Under the pieces are notes generated by a model. The model worked only from the letters and a program-made list of their open reading frames with translations. It was not told the origin of the DNA and did not search any database. 64,000 nucleotides of DNA. Source: Micromonospora andamanensis (lineage in GTDB: Bacteria; Actinomycetota; Actinomycetes; Mycobacteriales; Micromonosporaceae). Shown here piece after piece: positions 16,803-28,702 of this stretch (position 1 is the first letter of the stretch; the number at the start of each line of letters is the position of its first letter). A program made the translations under genes and the position numbers. The stretch is taken from NCBI RefSeq assembly GCF_016863495.1, contig NZ_BOOZ01000002.1:124001-188000 (forward strand). Reading direction: 5' to 3'.

Positions 16803-17807
16803 ATGATCAGTCCAGCACCTCGCCGCGCCGCCGGCTCACTCTTCGGTCTGGCCTACGGGGACGCGCTCGGCAAACCCACCGAGTTTCTCACCGTCGCCGA
16901 GATCGACAGGCGGTTCGGCCCGACCGGCCCCCGGCAGCTTGTCGGCGACCCGGCGCTGGTCACCGACGACACCCAGATGGCGTTGGCGGTGGGCTGGGCG
17001 CTGCACGACGCATCGAGGTACACCGCCGAGGCGGTGGAGCCGCTGCTGCGCCGCCGTTTCCTGGACTGGGCGGCCAGCCCGGAGAACAACCGCGCGCCGG
17101 GGATGACCTGCCTGCGGGCCTGCGCCGAACTGTCCCGGGGCCTGCCCTGGCAGCAGGCCACCCAGGCCGCGTCGAAGGGGTGCGGGGCGAACATGCGGGT
17201 CACCCCGGTCGGGTTGCTCGACGTCGATCTCGACACCCTCGCCGGGCTGGCCCAGCTCCAGGCCGGTCTGACCCACGGCCATCCGACCGGGCTGGCGGCG
17301 AGCGAGTTGACCGCGTACGCGGTCCGGCTGCTCGTCGACGACGGCGTGGCCCTGGCCGAGCTGCCCGGCCTGCTCACCGCCCGGGCCCACCAGCAACGCA
17401 CGGTCTACCGGGCCGACTGGCTCGGCGAGCTGTGGCGGCGTTCGGACGCCGCCACCCCCGAGGAGTTCATCGCCCGGGGCTGGGACGAGTGCCAGCGGAC
17501 GCTGACCCGGCTCGCCGCGGCACTCACCGCCCCGGACGACGGCGGTGACCCGTGCCGGTTCACAGGCGAGGGCTGGATCGCCGAGGAGGCCCTCGCGGCG
17601 GCCCTGTACTGCGCCGTCCGGCACGCCGACGACCCGGTCGACGCGATCGCCCGGGGAGCCCGCACCGCTGGCGACTCCGACTCGATCGCCGCCCTCGCCG
17701 GTGCCTTCGTCGGCGCGGCCCACGGCATGCCGGGCTGGCCGGCCGGGTGGGCGGGCCGGATCGAGTACGCGGATCAACTCGCCGCGCTTGCCACACCGCA
17801 CGACTGA
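16803..17807 (+). CDS. ADP-ribosylglycohydrolase family protein
   Basis: The 334-aa DraG/ARH-like hydrolase removes ADP-ribose from proteins or other targets. Metal-site motifs are visible: TDDTQMALAVGWAL (about residues 56-69) and GDSDSIAALAGAFVGA (about 289-304), with GLAYGDALGKPTEF at the start. The frame is open further upstream, but ATG 16803 begins the family-conserved RAAGSLFGLAYGD region. The 196 bp before it are very GC-rich and hold nothing I can name. No ADP-ribosyltransferase partner (such as DraT) is nearby. Confidence 0.88.
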   Translation: MISPAPRRAAGSLFGLAYGDALGKPTEFLTVAEIDRRFGPTGPRQLVGDPALVTDDTQMALAVGWALHDASRYTAEAVEPLLRRRFLDWAASPENNRAPGMTCLRACAELSRGLPWQQATQAASKGCGANMRVTPVGLLDVDLDTLAGLAQLQAGLTHGHPTGLAASELTAYAVRLLVDDGVALAELPGLLTARAHQQRTVYRADWLGELWRRSDAATPEEFIARGWDECQRTLTRLAAALTAPDDGGDPCRFTGEGWIAEEALAAALYCAVRHADDPVDAIARGARTAGDSDSIAALAGAFVGAAHGMPGWPAGWAGRIEYADQLAALATPHD

Positions 17808-17856
17808 CCAGGTGGCGGCACAGTTGTCCCACCCGGGGACTACCGTGCGGGGGTAG

Positions 17857-20031
<2,175 letters not shown>

Positions 20032-20176
20032 CGATCTTTACGGCACTCTCCCGGATACCAACTTAATTACGACTACTACCGATTCGTGACTGTCGCGACG
20101 GGAAAGTGGGTGGTGGAGGCGTTTCATTGGGGCACGGCGCGTGAAACCACGGGCCGGTCTCGTGCCGGGAGGTGTG

Positions 20177-22615
20177 ATGGAGTCGCCCGATCCGCGCAAC
20201 CTCGTCCCGCCCGGGCGGACCGCGCAGTTCACGACGTTCGTCGCGGCCGTACTCGTGGTGGCCGTGCTGGTCTCGGCGGGCGGGCTGGTGTCCCTGCCGT
20301 CGACAGTGCCCGACCTGCCGGCGGCGTTCTGGACGATGGCGGTGCTCGCCGTGGCCTGCGACGCGCGTCCCTTCCTGCCACCCGGCCGGGGGCAGTCCTC
20401 CTCGGCCGTCTTCCCCTCCACCTGCTTCACCTTCGCGATCCTGCTCGGCTGGGGGCTGGGCCCCGCGGTCGCGGTGCAGGCGGTCGCCGTGGTGGTCTCC
20501 GGAATCCGGATGCGGCACGCGCCCTGGCGGACGGCCTTCAACGCCGGGCAGTACGCCTGCTCGTTGGCGGCGGCTTACGCGGTGACCCGGCTCGGCCCTG
20601 GCGGGCTCTACGACGGCGCGGCGCTCGACTGGACCGACATCGTCGCGATCGGCGGTGCCGGGGTCGCCTGGTTCGCTGTCAACTACGGGCTGGTCACCGC
20701 CGCGGTGCGGCTGCGCTTCGGGGAGCGGTGGTGGCCAAACGCGTGGCACGGCCTGCCCTTCGAGCTGCTCTCCACCGGGTCGTTGCTGCTGCTCGCACCG
20801 GTGCTTGTCACCGCCGCCCGGGCCAGTGCCGCCCTGGTGCCGTTGGTGCTGGTACCGCTGTTCGCGGTCTACCGGATGGCTCGCCTCACCGTGGAACAGC
20901 ACCAACTGGCCGCACTCGACCCGCTCACCGGGCTGCCCAACCGCAAGGCGCTGCTCGCAGAGGTCAACGAGCAGGTGCACAGGCACGCCGAGCGCGCCGC
21001 GCGGGGGGAGCCCGGCACCCGGCTCGCCCTGCTGCTCATCGACCTGGACCGCTTCAAGAACGTCAACGACGCGCTCGGTCACGCGGTCGGCGACCGGCTG
21101 CTGGTGGAGGTGAGCGCCCGGCTGACCGACGCGGTCGCGCCGCCGCAGATGGTGGCCCGGCTCGGCGGCGACGAGTTCGCGATCGTGATGACCGGGCTCA
21201 GCGATGCCGGCGAGGCCCGCGCCCTGGCCGACCAGGTGGTCCAGGCCCTCGCCGAGCCGGTGCCGCTGGACGGGTTGCCGCTTGATGTCGGCGGTTCCAT
21301 AGGCATCGCCCTGTACCCGGAACACGGTGAGGACTTCGCCACCCTGATGCGGCACGCGGACGTGGCGATGTACGACGCGAAGCACCGCAACGACACGGTC
21401 GCCGTCTACACCGCCGAATCCGACCACAACTCCGCCGAGCGACTGGGCCTGCTGGCCGACCTGCGCCGGGTGCTGGAGGCCGGTGCGTCGGGGCGGGACG
21501 ACGGGGCCACGCCGACCGTCGGGACAACCGTCCGTGGCGGGGACGGCGCGGTGCTCCCCACCGCCACACCCCTGGAGGCGCCGAACGGTGCCCGCTGGTG
21601 GGGTCGGTGGCGACGCCGTCCCCGGGTGGTGATCCACGATGACGAGTTGATCGCCCGGATCATCACCGGTGCGGACCCGACCCTGCGCCGCGCGGCCCGG
21701 ACGGTGGGATCGGATGACGTGCCGGCCGGCGGCGCGGTGTGGTCCGGGGGGCAGCCGGACCTCGACGGCTCCGGAGCGGATCCCACGACACCGACCACCG
21801 ACAGCCGCGTCGGTGCCGAGCCGGGCACCGACGCCGGCGAGATCATGATGTATTACCAGCCGCAGATCGCCATCGCCACCGGCGAGGTGGTCGGGGTGGA
21901 GGCCCTGCTGCGCTGGCGGCACCCACGCCGGGGGATGGTCGACCCGGAGGAGCTCATCCGGGTCGCCGAGCAGAGTGCGGTGATGCGGCTGCTCACCCGG
22001 CGGGTCGTCGACGATGTGGTCGAGCAGCTCGCCAAGTGGTCGGCGGCTGGCCTCGGGCTGCGGGCGGCACTCAATGTCAGCGTGCGGGACCTGCACACCT
22101 GCGACATCGCCGACCAGATCGCCGACCGGCTGGCCCGCTACGGGGTGGCTCCGGAGCGGCTGCAACTGGAGATCACCGAGGGCGCGCTGATGGCTGATCC
22201 GCGCCGGGTGCTGACCACCATCACCCGGCTGCACCGGATCGGGGTGGGCATCGCGCTCGACGATTTCGGCACCGGCTACTCCTCCCTCCAGCACCTGCGT
22301 CGGCTGCCACTGGCGGAGGTGAAGGTCGACAGGTCGTTCGTCCTCGGCATGGCCGAGGACAGCGACGACGCGGCGATCGTCCGCTCGACGATCGAGCTGG
22401 CCAAGGCGCTGGGGCTGCGGGTGGTGGCCGAGGGCGTGGAGGACGAGCGGACCTGGCGGATGCTGCACGCGGCCGGCTGCGACGCCGCCCAGGGCTGGTT
22501 CTACGCCCGGCCGATGCCGGCGGAGGAACTTGTCGCCTGGCTGGCCCGGTACCGCCCGCTGCGGCCGCTCGGCGGTCACGACGAGGCGGAGGTGCCGCGC
22601 CGGCACGCCCGCTGA
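20177..22615 (+). CDS. Membrane GGDEF-EAL cyclic-di-GMP protein (EAL domain interrupted)
   Basis: The 812-aa protein has an N-terminal membrane region of about six to seven helices (to about residue 245), a GGDEF domain with an intact RLGGDEF motif (330-334), and an EAL domain with EALLRWRHP (575-577), [10 protein letters not shown] and VVAEGVED. Both diguanylate cyclase and phosphodiesterase sites look intact. Unusually, about 118 residues of Gly/Asp/Thr/Pro-rich sequence (about 436-553) separate the first EAL helix ([10 protein letters not shown]) from its first strand (MMYYQPQ). ATG 20177 has GGGAGG just upstream; GTG 20141 is possible. It lies between ligA and gatC. Confidence 0.9.
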   Translation: MESPDPRNLVPPGRTAQFTTFVAAVLVVAVLVSAGGLVSLPSTVPDLPAAFWTMAVLAVACDARPFLPPGRGQSSSAVFPSTCFTFAILLGWGLGPAVAVQAVAVVVSGIRMRHAPWRTAFNAGQYACSLAAAYAVTRLGPGGLYDGAALDWTDIVAIGGAGVAWFAVNYGLVTAAVRLRFGERWWPNAWHGLPFELLSTGSLLLLAPVLVTAARASAALVPLVLVPLFAVYRMARLTVEQHQLAALDPLTGLPNRKALLAEVNEQVHRHAERAARGEPGTRLALLLIDLDRFKNVNDALGHAVGDRLLVEVSARLTDAVAPPQMVARLGGDEFAIVMTGLSDAGEARALADQVVQALAEPVPLDGLPLDVGGSIGIALYPEHGEDFATLMRHADVAMYDAKHRNDTVAVYTAESDHNSAERLGLLADLRRVLEAGASGRDDGATPTVGTTVRGGDGAVLPTATPLEAPNGARWWGRWRRRPRVVIHDDELIARIITGADPTLRRAARTVGSDDVPAGGAVWSGGQPDLDGSGADPTTPTTDSRVGAEPGTDAGEIMMYYQPQIAIATGEVVGVEALLRWRHPRRGMVDPEELIRVAEQSAVMRLLTRRVVDDVVEQLAKWSAAGLGLRAALNVSVRDLHTCDIADQIADRLARYGVAPERLQLEITEGALMADPRRVLTTITRLHRIGVGIALDDFGTGYSSLQHLRRLPLAEVKVDRSFVLGMAEDSDDAAIVRSTIELAKALGLRVVAEGVEDERTWRMLHAAGCDAAQGWFYARPMPAEELVAWLARYRPLRPLGGHDEAEVPRRHAR

Positions 22616-22750
22616 GCCCGGCCGGACCAGCCACGTCGGCCGAACCGCGACCAGCGGTGTCGGTGCGCCCGGACCAGCGGCGCCGGTCGGGGCGGGACCG
22701 GTCGGGCCGGTGCTCGGGGAGGCGGCAACGGCCCCCCGGGCGGGAAACAA

Positions 22751-22756
22751 TAGACT
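22751..22756 (+). promoter_or_regulatory. Possible -10 box of the gatCAB operon
   Basis: TAGACT within the locally AT-rich AACAATAGACT, 82 bp before gatC. No good -35 is seen. A transcribed leader containing GAAGGGGG before the ATG would follow. Confidence 0.35.
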
Positions 22757-22838
22757 CGCTGCGGTCACCGCGCGTCGCGTACCCGGCAGCGGTGGGCGCA
22801 GGTCAGGCAGACGCAGCACAGCCACGAAGGGGGCACCG

Positions 22839-23144
22839 ATGGCCGCCATCTCCCGCGAGGAGGTCGCGCACCTGGCGCGACTGTCGCGGCTCGCCGTGAC
22901 GGAGGAGGAGCTGGACACCTTCGCCGGTCAGCTCGACGTGATCCTCCAAGCCGTCGCGCAGGTGGGCGAGGTCGCCGCCGCGGACATCCCGCCGACCTCC
23001 CACTCGGTGCCACTGACGAACGTGCTCCGCGAGGACGTCGTGACGCCGTGCCTGACCCCCGAGGAAGCGTTGTCGGGCGCCCCCGACGCGGAGGAGCAGC
23101 GGTTCCGCGTACCGCGGATCCTGGACGAGGATGTGGCCTCATGA
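22839..23144 (+). CDS. gatC: Asp/Glu-tRNA amidotransferase subunit C
   Basis: The 101-aa GatC subunit stabilises GatA and helps assemble the GatCAB complex, which converts Glu-tRNA(Gln) and Asp-tRNA(Asn) to Gln- and Asn-forms. It has the family start [20 protein letters not shown] and a long extended C-terminal half with a typical RVPRIL tail. ATG 22839 follows GAAGGGGGC. The open frame to 22530 runs back into the GGDEF-EAL gene and is not used. Its stop overlaps the gatA ATG (ATGA), so the two are translationally coupled. Confidence 0.95.
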   Translation: MAAISREEVAHLARLSRLAVTEEELDTFAGQLDVILQAVAQVGEVAAADIPPTSHSVPLTNVLREDVVTPCLTPEEALSGAPDAEEQRFRVPRILDEDVAS

Positions 23145-24616
23145 CCGACGTCACCGCAATGACCGCGACGCAGATCGCGGGGCTCGTCGCCACCGGCGCG
23201 GCCTCCGCGGTCGAGGTCACCCAGGCCCACCTGGACCGGATCGCCGCCGTGGACGGCCGGGTCAACGCCTTCCTGCACGTCGACACCGAGGGCGCGCTCG
23301 CCGCCGCCCGGGACATCGACGCCCGTCGGGCGGCCGGCGAGGAACTGGGGCCGCTGGCCGGTGTGCCGGTCGCGGTCAAGGACGTCCTCACCACGAAGGG
23401 TGTGCCGACCACGGTCGGCTCGAAGATCCTTGAGGGCTGGCGTCCGCCGTACGACTCGACGATCGTGGAACGGCTGCGCGCCGCCGGCACGGTGATGCTC
23501 GGTAAGACCAACATGGACGAGTTCGCCATGGGCTCCTCCACGGAATACTCGGCGTACGGGCCGAGCCGCAACCCGTGGGACACCGACCGCATCCCTGGTG
23601 GTTCCGGTGGCGGAAGCGCGGCAGCGCTCGCCGCGTACGAGGCGCCGCTGGCGATCGGCTCGGACACCGGCGGCTCGATCCGCCAGCCCGGCGCGGTCAC
23701 CGGCACCGTCGGCGCGAAACCGACATACGGCGGCACCTCCCGGTACGGGCTGGTGGCCTTCTCGTCCTCACTCGACACTCCCGGTCCGTGCGCCCGTACC
23801 GTGCTCGACGCGGCGTTGCTGCACGCGGCGATCGGCGGGCACGACCCGCGTGACTCCACCTCCATCCCGGCACCCGTGCCGGACGTGGTGGCCGCGGCCA
23901 AGCTCGGCGCGACAGGCGACCTGAGCGGCGTACGGCTGGGCATCGTCACCGAGTTCGGCGGAGAGGGCGCGGAACCGGGCGTGATGGCCACCTTCCGCGA
24001 GGCCGTCGACACGTTGACCAAGCTCGGCGCGGAGATCGTCGAGATCTCCTGCCCGCACTTCCGTTACGCGTTGCCGGCGTACTACCTGATCGCGCCCAGC
24101 GAGTGCTCCTCGAACCTGGCCCGCTTCGACGGCGTCCGGTTCGGGCTGCGGACCGGCGACGACGGCAACCGGTCGCTGGAGGAGGTTATGTCGCTGACCC
24201 GGGAGGCCGGCTTCGGCCCCGAGGTCAAGCGGCGCATCATGCTCGGCACGTACGCGCTCTCCTCGGGCTACTACGACGCCTACTACGGGCAGGCGCAGAA
24301 GGTGCGGACGCTCATCACCCGCGACTTCACCGCCGCGTTCGAGCGGGTCGACGCGCTGATCTCGCCGACCACCCCGTTCGTCGCCTTCCCGCTCGGCGCG
24401 CGCACCTCCGACCCGTACCAGATGTACCTGGCCGACCTGTTCACCATCCCGAGCAACCTGTACGGCGGGCCGGGCATCTCGGTGCCGTGCGGACTTTCCG
24501 AGGGGCTGCCGGTCGGCTTGCAGGTGATGGCCCCGACCATGGCCGACGACCGGATGTACCGGGTCGCCGCCGCGTTGGAGAGCGCCGTCGGCACGTTCAC
24601 CCCACCGGCACTGTGA
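23141..24616 (+). CDS. gatA: Asp/Glu-tRNA amidotransferase subunit A
   Basis: The 491-aa amidase-signature enzyme releases ammonia from glutamine for the GatB kinase/transamidase. The Ser-cisSer-Lys triad is visible: Lys in VAVKDVLTT (about residue 80), the glycine/serine loop [13 protein letters not shown] (about 152-164) and the nucleophile Ser in [11 protein letters not shown]. The C-terminus reads [11 protein letters not shown]. The start overlaps the gatC stop by 4 nt and gatB follows 13 bp downstream, giving a tight gatC-gatA-gatB operon. Confidence 0.96.
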   Translation: MTDVTAMTATQIAGLVATGAASAVEVTQAHLDRIAAVDGRVNAFLHVDTEGALAAARDIDARRAAGEELGPLAGVPVAVKDVLTTKGVPTTVGSKILEGWRPPYDSTIVERLRAAGTVMLGKTNMDEFAMGSSTEYSAYGPSRNPWDTDRIPGGSGGGSAAALAAYEAPLAIGSDTGGSIRQPGAVTGTVGAKPTYGGTSRYGLVAFSSSLDTPGPCARTVLDAALLHAAIGGHDPRDSTSIPAPVPDVVAAAKLGATGDLSGVRLGIVTEFGGEGAEPGVMATFREAVDTLTKLGAEIVEISCPHFRYALPAYYLIAPSECSSNLARFDGVRFGLRTGDDGNRSLEEVMSLTREAGFGPEVKRRIMLGTYALSSGYYDAYYGQAQKVRTLITRDFTAAFERVDALISPTTPFVAFPLGARTSDPYQMYLADLFTIPSNLYGGPGISVPCGLSEGLPVGLQVMAPTMADDRMYRVAAALESAVGTFTPPAL

Positions 24617-24629
24617 GGCAGGAGCACGG

Positions 24630-26129
24630 ATGACCACGACACTGCCCGCGTACGACGAGGTCGTCGCGCGCTACGAGCCGGTGATCGGCCTGGAGACCCA
24701 CGTCGAGCTGGGCACGAACACCAAGATGTGGTGCGGCTGCCCGACCGACTTCGGCGGCGAGCCGAACACCCGGGTCTGCCCGGTCTGCCTCGGCCTGCCG
24801 GGCTCCCTGCCGGTGGCCAACAAGGCGGCGATCGAGGCGACCGTCCGGATCGGCTTGGCGCTGAACTGCTCCATCGCACAGTGGTGCCGGTTCGCCCGGA
24901 AGAACTACTTCTACCCGGACATGCCGAAGAACTTCCAGATCAGCCAGTACGACGAGCCGCTCTGCTTCGACGGCTACCTGGACGTCGAGGTCAACGGCGA
25001 GCTGGTGCGGATCGGCATCGAGCGGGTGCACCTGGAGGAGGACACCGGCAAGACGCTGCACGTCGGCGGCGCCACAGGTCGCATCCACGGCGCCACCGAG
25101 TCGCTCGTCGACTACAACCGGGCCGGCATTCCGCTTGTCGAGATCGTCACCAAGCCGATCCCGGGCACCGGGGCGCTGGCGCCCGAGGTGGCCCGCGCGT
25201 ACGTCACCGAGCTTCGTGACGTGATCCGCTCGCTGGGCGTCTCCGACGTACGCATGGAGGAGGGCTCCCTGCGCTGCGACGTCAACACCTCACTGAACCT
25301 GCCCGGCGAGGAGTGGGGCACCCGCACCGAGACCAAGAACGTCAACTCGCTGCGCTCGGTGGAGCGGGCGGTCCGCTCGGAGATGCTGCGTCAGGCTGCC
25401 GTCCTCGGCGCGGGTGGCCGGATCACCCAGGAGACCCGGCACTTCCACGAGGACACCGGGGACACCACCCCCGGCCGGTCCAAGGAGACCGCCACCGACT
25501 ACCGGTACTTCCCGGAGCCGGATCTGGTGCCCCTCGCGCCGGACCCGGCCTGGGTGGCCGAGCTGAAGGCCGCCCTGCCGGAGCTGCCCCGGCTGCACCG
25601 CCGTCGCCTCCAGGAGGCGTGGGGCCTGTCGGACGCGGACATGCAGTCGGTGCTGAACGCCGGTGCTGTCGAGTTGATCGAGGCCACCGTGGCAGCCGGT
25701 GCGACGCCGGCCGCCGCCCGCAAGTGGTGGCTGGGTGAGCTGTCCCGGCGGGCCAACGAGACGGGCGTGGAACTGGCCGACATCGGGGCCACCCCGGCCC
25801 AGGTCGCCGAGTTGCAGGGCCTTGTCGACGCCGGCAAGCTCAACGACAAGCTGGCCCGCACCGTGCTGGAGGGCGTGGTCACCGGGGAAGGCTCGCCGAC
25901 CGAGATCATGACCGCCCGGGGCCTGGAGGTCGTCTCCGACACCGGCGCGCTCACCGCCGCCGTGGACGAGGCGATCGCCGCCAACCCGGCCATCGCCGAC
26001 AAGGTCCGCAGCGGCAAGGTCGCCGCAGCCGGTGCCCTGGTCGGCGCGGTGATGAAAACCACCCGTGGCCAGGCCGACGCCCAGACCGTCCGCACCCTCA
26101 TCCTCGAACGCCTCGGCGCCCAAGGCTGA
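24630..26129 (+). CDS. gatB: Asp/Glu-tRNA amidotransferase subunit B
   Basis: The 499-aa GatB activates the misacylated tRNA by phosphorylation and transfers ammonia. Family motifs are [18 protein letters not shown] with metal-binding cysteines, [14 protein letters not shown], the region [19 protein letters not shown], and a C-terminal YqeY/tail domain (about 360-499). ATG 24630 has GGAG 8 nt upstream. It ends the operon; a palindromic element follows within 20 bp. Confidence 0.96.
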   Translation: MTTTLPAYDEVVARYEPVIGLETHVELGTNTKMWCGCPTDFGGEPNTRVCPVCLGLPGSLPVANKAAIEATVRIGLALNCSIAQWCRFARKNYFYPDMPKNFQISQYDEPLCFDGYLDVEVNGELVRIGIERVHLEEDTGKTLHVGGATGRIHGATESLVDYNRAGIPLVEIVTKPIPGTGALAPEVARAYVTELRDVIRSLGVSDVRMEEGSLRCDVNTSLNLPGEEWGTRTETKNVNSLRSVERAVRSEMLRQAAVLGAGGRITQETRHFHEDTGDTTPGRSKETATDYRYFPEPDLVPLAPDPAWVAELKAALPELPRLHRRRLQEAWGLSDADMQSVLNAGAVELIEATVAAGATPAAARKWWLGELSRRANETGVELADIGATPAQVAELQGLVDAGKLNDKLARTVLEGVVTGEGSPTEIMTARGLEVVSDTGALTAAVDEAIAANPAIADKVRSGKVAAAGALVGAVMKTTRGQADAQTVRTLILERLGAQG

Positions 26130-26147
26130 GCCCCTTCCACCAACCCG

Positions 26148-26210
26148 CGTTGACCATGAGGTTGGCGGCAATTGTCGATCTTCGTACTGCCGTCAACCCC
26201 ATGATCAACG
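26148..26210. repeat. Imperfect palindromic element downstream of gatB
   Basis: Arms 26148-26170 and 26188-26210 match at 20 of 23 positions (CGTTGACCATGAGGTTGGCGG... against CGTTGATCATGGGGTTGACGG...), with a 17-nt loop. It can serve as the gatCAB terminator. A related single arm occurs at 28664-28685, so I suspect a dispersed extragenic element. Confidence 0.6.
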
Positions 26211-26238
26211 AGGTGTACCACCCCTCGCGAGGGCGTCA

Positions 26239-28623
26239 ATGGGGACGTCCTGGATGGAGTTCACCGTGGACCAGCACGATCTTGATGTTCTTGACGAGAT
26301 TCAGCGGCGGGTGTTGTGGCTCGCCACTCGGATCGTCGACGCGGCCAACCATGACCGGGGTGCTGGCGACGGCGTGAAGGTCGGTGGGCACCAGGCGTCC
26401 AGCGCGTCGCTCGTCACCGCGATGACCGCGCTGTGGTTCGCCCACCTGGACGCCGAGGACCGGGTCGCGGTCAAGCCGCACGCCTCCCCGGTCTTCCACG
26501 CCATCCAGTACCTGCTGGGCAACCTGGACCGGTCGTACCTGCCCCGGCTGCGGGCGCGGGGTGGCCTCCAGTCGTACCCGTCGCGGACCAAGGACCCGGA
26601 CGAGGTGGACTTCTCCACCGGCTCGGTGGGGCTCGGCGCCGCCGCGCCGCTGTTCGCCGCGGTGACCCGGCGCTACGTCGACGCCCACTTCGGGGCGCGG
26701 CCACACTCCCGCTTCGTCGCCCTGATCGGTGACGCGGAGCTGGACGAGGGCAACATCTGGGAGGCCGTGGCCGACCCGGCCACCACCGGGCTCGGCAATG
26801 TGATGTGGGTGGTCGACTTCAACCGGCAGTCGCTGGACCGGGTCGTCCCCGGGGTGCGGATCGACCAGTGGCGCGGCCAGTTCGAGGCCGCCGGCTGGCA
26901 CGTTGTCGAGGTCAAGTACGGCCGCCGGCTCGCCGAGGCGTACGACCGTCCGGGCGGGGCGGCGCTGCGCGACTGGATCGACGCGATGCCCAACGAGCAG
27001 TACCAGTCGCTGTTCGGGCTGACCGGGCCGGCGCTGCGCAAGCAGTTCCTGGACGGTGCCCCCGAAAGCATCGCGGCGTTGATCGCCGACGTCTCCGACT
27101 CCGACCTCGGTCCGCTCGTCACCGACCTGGGCGGGCACGACCTGGCGGCCATGCTCGACGCGTACGCCCAGTGCGACGCGGTGACCGACCGGCCGAGCGT
27201 GGTGTTCGCGTACACCGTCAAGGGGTGGGGGTTGCCGATCGCCGGGAACCCGCGCAACCACTCCGCCCTGCTGACAGGCGAACAGGTCGACGCGTTGCGC
27301 GCCGCGCAGGGGCTGACCCGGGACACCGAGTGGGACCGTCTGGACCCGGCGTCGCCGGCCGGGATCCGGGCCGGGCAGCGCCGGGAGGCACTGTCCCGCG
27401 TGCCCCGAGAGCGTGCGCTCGGGGTCACCGTCCCACAGGCCACGAACGTACGCGCCAACAAGCCGATCTCCACCCAGGAGGTCTTCGGTCGGGTGCTTGT
27501 CGACCTGGCCCGCGATCCGCAGGTGGGGCGATACCTCGTCACCACCGCGCCGGACGTGGCCACCTCCACGAACCTGGCCGGCTTCATCAACAAGACAGGC
27601 GTGTTCGCCCCGACCGCCCAGCGTTCCTGGTCCGAGGACCGGATGCTGCGCTGGACGGAGAGCCCTGAGGGCCAGCACATCGAGCTGGGCATCTCCGAGA
27701 TGAACCTGTTCCTGCTGCTCGGCCAGCTCGGCCTGTCCTGGGACCTGTCCGGGCAGCCGCTGCTGCCGGTCGGCACCGTCTACGACCCGTTCGTGCTGCG
27801 TGGGCTCGACGCCTTCCTGTACGGCACCTACTCGGGTGCCCGGTTCGTCGTCGCGGGTACCCCGTCCGGGATCACCCTCGCCCCGGAGGGCGGCGCGCAC
27901 CAGTCGACGATCACCGCGAGCGTCGGTCTGGAACTGCCAGGGGTGACGTTCGTCGAGCCCGCGTACGCGGCAAGCCTCGACTGGCTGCTCTGCGACGCGT
28001 TCGGGCACATCGCCGGCGCGGCCCGGCCGACGCCGACCGCGGTGCCGGCCGAGGACGGGGCGTACTACTTCCGGCTCAGCACCCGGCCGGTGGACCAGGC
28101 GCCGTTCGAGGCGGCCCGGGCGCGGCTCGGTGACGCGGTACTGCGCCGGCAGGTGCTCGCCGGTGCGTACCGGCTGGTCGACGCCCATCAGGCGTACCCG
28201 CACCTGGCCGACGCGCCGACCGTGCAACTGGCCGCCTCCGGGGCGGTGCTGCCCGAGGTGCTGTCCGCCGCGGCGGAACTTGCCGACGAGGGTGTCGCCG
28301 CCCACGTCGTCGACGTGACGAGCCTGGACCGCCTCTACCGGGCCTGGCAGCGCACCCTGCGTCAGGGCGTACGCACGGCGACCGTGCCGAGCGTGCCCGG
28401 GGCGCTGCGGTCGGCCTTCGCCGACCGGGTGCCGGTGGTGACCGTGCACGATGCCGCCTCGCACGCGATGGCCTGGCTCGGCTCGGCGGTAGGTGCCCCT
28501 GCCGTGCCGCTCGGTGTCGACGAGTTCGGCCAGTCCGGCACCGTCCACGACCTCTACGACCTGCACGACCTGCTCCCCGGCAGCATCGTCAACGCCGCCC
28601 TGGCCGCCCTCTCCCTCCGCTGA
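26239..28623 (+). CDS. Homodimeric pyruvate-dehydrogenase-E1-like (AceE/transketolase-type) enzyme
   Basis: The 794-aa TPP enzyme has the transketolase/AceE three-domain plan. The diphosphate motif GDAELDEGNIWEA...VDFN lies at about residues 168-195, after HASPVFHAIQYLLGNLD, and the activating Glu region is ELGISEMNLFLLLGQLG. Homodimeric E1 enzymes decarboxylate pyruvate or a related 2-oxo acid and acylate an E2 lipoyl domain. No E2, E3 or lipoylation gene is nearby, and 794 aa is shorter than E. coli-type AceE (about 890). ATG 26239 follows GAGGGC; ATG 26254 is an alternative. The exact 2-oxo acid is uncertain. Confidence 0.8.
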   Translation: MGTSWMEFTVDQHDLDVLDEIQRRVLWLATRIVDAANHDRGAGDGVKVGGHQASSASLVTAMTALWFAHLDAEDRVAVKPHASPVFHAIQYLLGNLDRSYLPRLRARGGLQSYPSRTKDPDEVDFSTGSVGLGAAAPLFAAVTRRYVDAHFGARPHSRFVALIGDAELDEGNIWEAVADPATTGLGNVMWVVDFNRQSLDRVVPGVRIDQWRGQFEAAGWHVVEVKYGRRLAEAYDRPGGAALRDWIDAMPNEQYQSLFGLTGPALRKQFLDGAPESIAALIADVSDSDLGPLVTDLGGHDLAAMLDAYAQCDAVTDRPSVVFAYTVKGWGLPIAGNPRNHSALLTGEQVDALRAAQGLTRDTEWDRLDPASPAGIRAGQRREALSRVPRERALGVTVPQATNVRANKPISTQEVFGRVLVDLARDPQVGRYLVTTAPDVATSTNLAGFINKTGVFAPTAQRSWSEDRMLRWTESPEGQHIELGISEMNLFLLLGQLGLSWDLSGQPLLPVGTVYDPFVLRGLDAFLYGTYSGARFVVAGTPSGITLAPEGGAHQSTITASVGLELPGVTFVEPAYAASLDWLLCDAFGHIAGAARPTPTAVPAEDGAYYFRLSTRPVDQAPFEAARARLGDAVLRRQVLAGAYRLVDAHQAYPHLADAPTVQLAASGAVLPEVLSAAAELADEGVAAHVVDVTSLDRLYRAWQRTLRQGVRTATVPSVPGALRSAFADRVPVVTVHDAASHAMAWLGSAVGAPAVPLGVDEFGQSGTVHDLYDLHDLLPGSIVNAALAALSLR

Positions 28624-28663
28624 CCCACATCCACCCCACCCCCTTCACCCCGGCGCTCTCCCG

Positions 28664-28685
28664 GGCAACTACTTCATGATCGACG
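28664..28685. repeat. Possible single arm of the palindromic element
   Basis: GGCAACTACTTCATGATCGACG matches the right arm at 26188-26210 in about 15 of 22 positions, with CATGATC identical. The similarity is modest and the family assignment tentative. Confidence 0.3.
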
Positions 28686-28702
28686 CTGGGACGGGGTGGG
28701 GG

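Noticed and set aside
20063..22918. 951-aa minus-strand open frame opposite the GGDEF-EAL gene
   Set aside because: Same reason: long antisense frames arise from the GC-rich third codon position. No recognisable motif, while the plus strand has complete GGDEF and EAL motifs.
26236..28566. 776-aa minus-strand open frame opposite the E1-like gene
   Set aside because: Antisense shadow; no start context, low-complexity composition.
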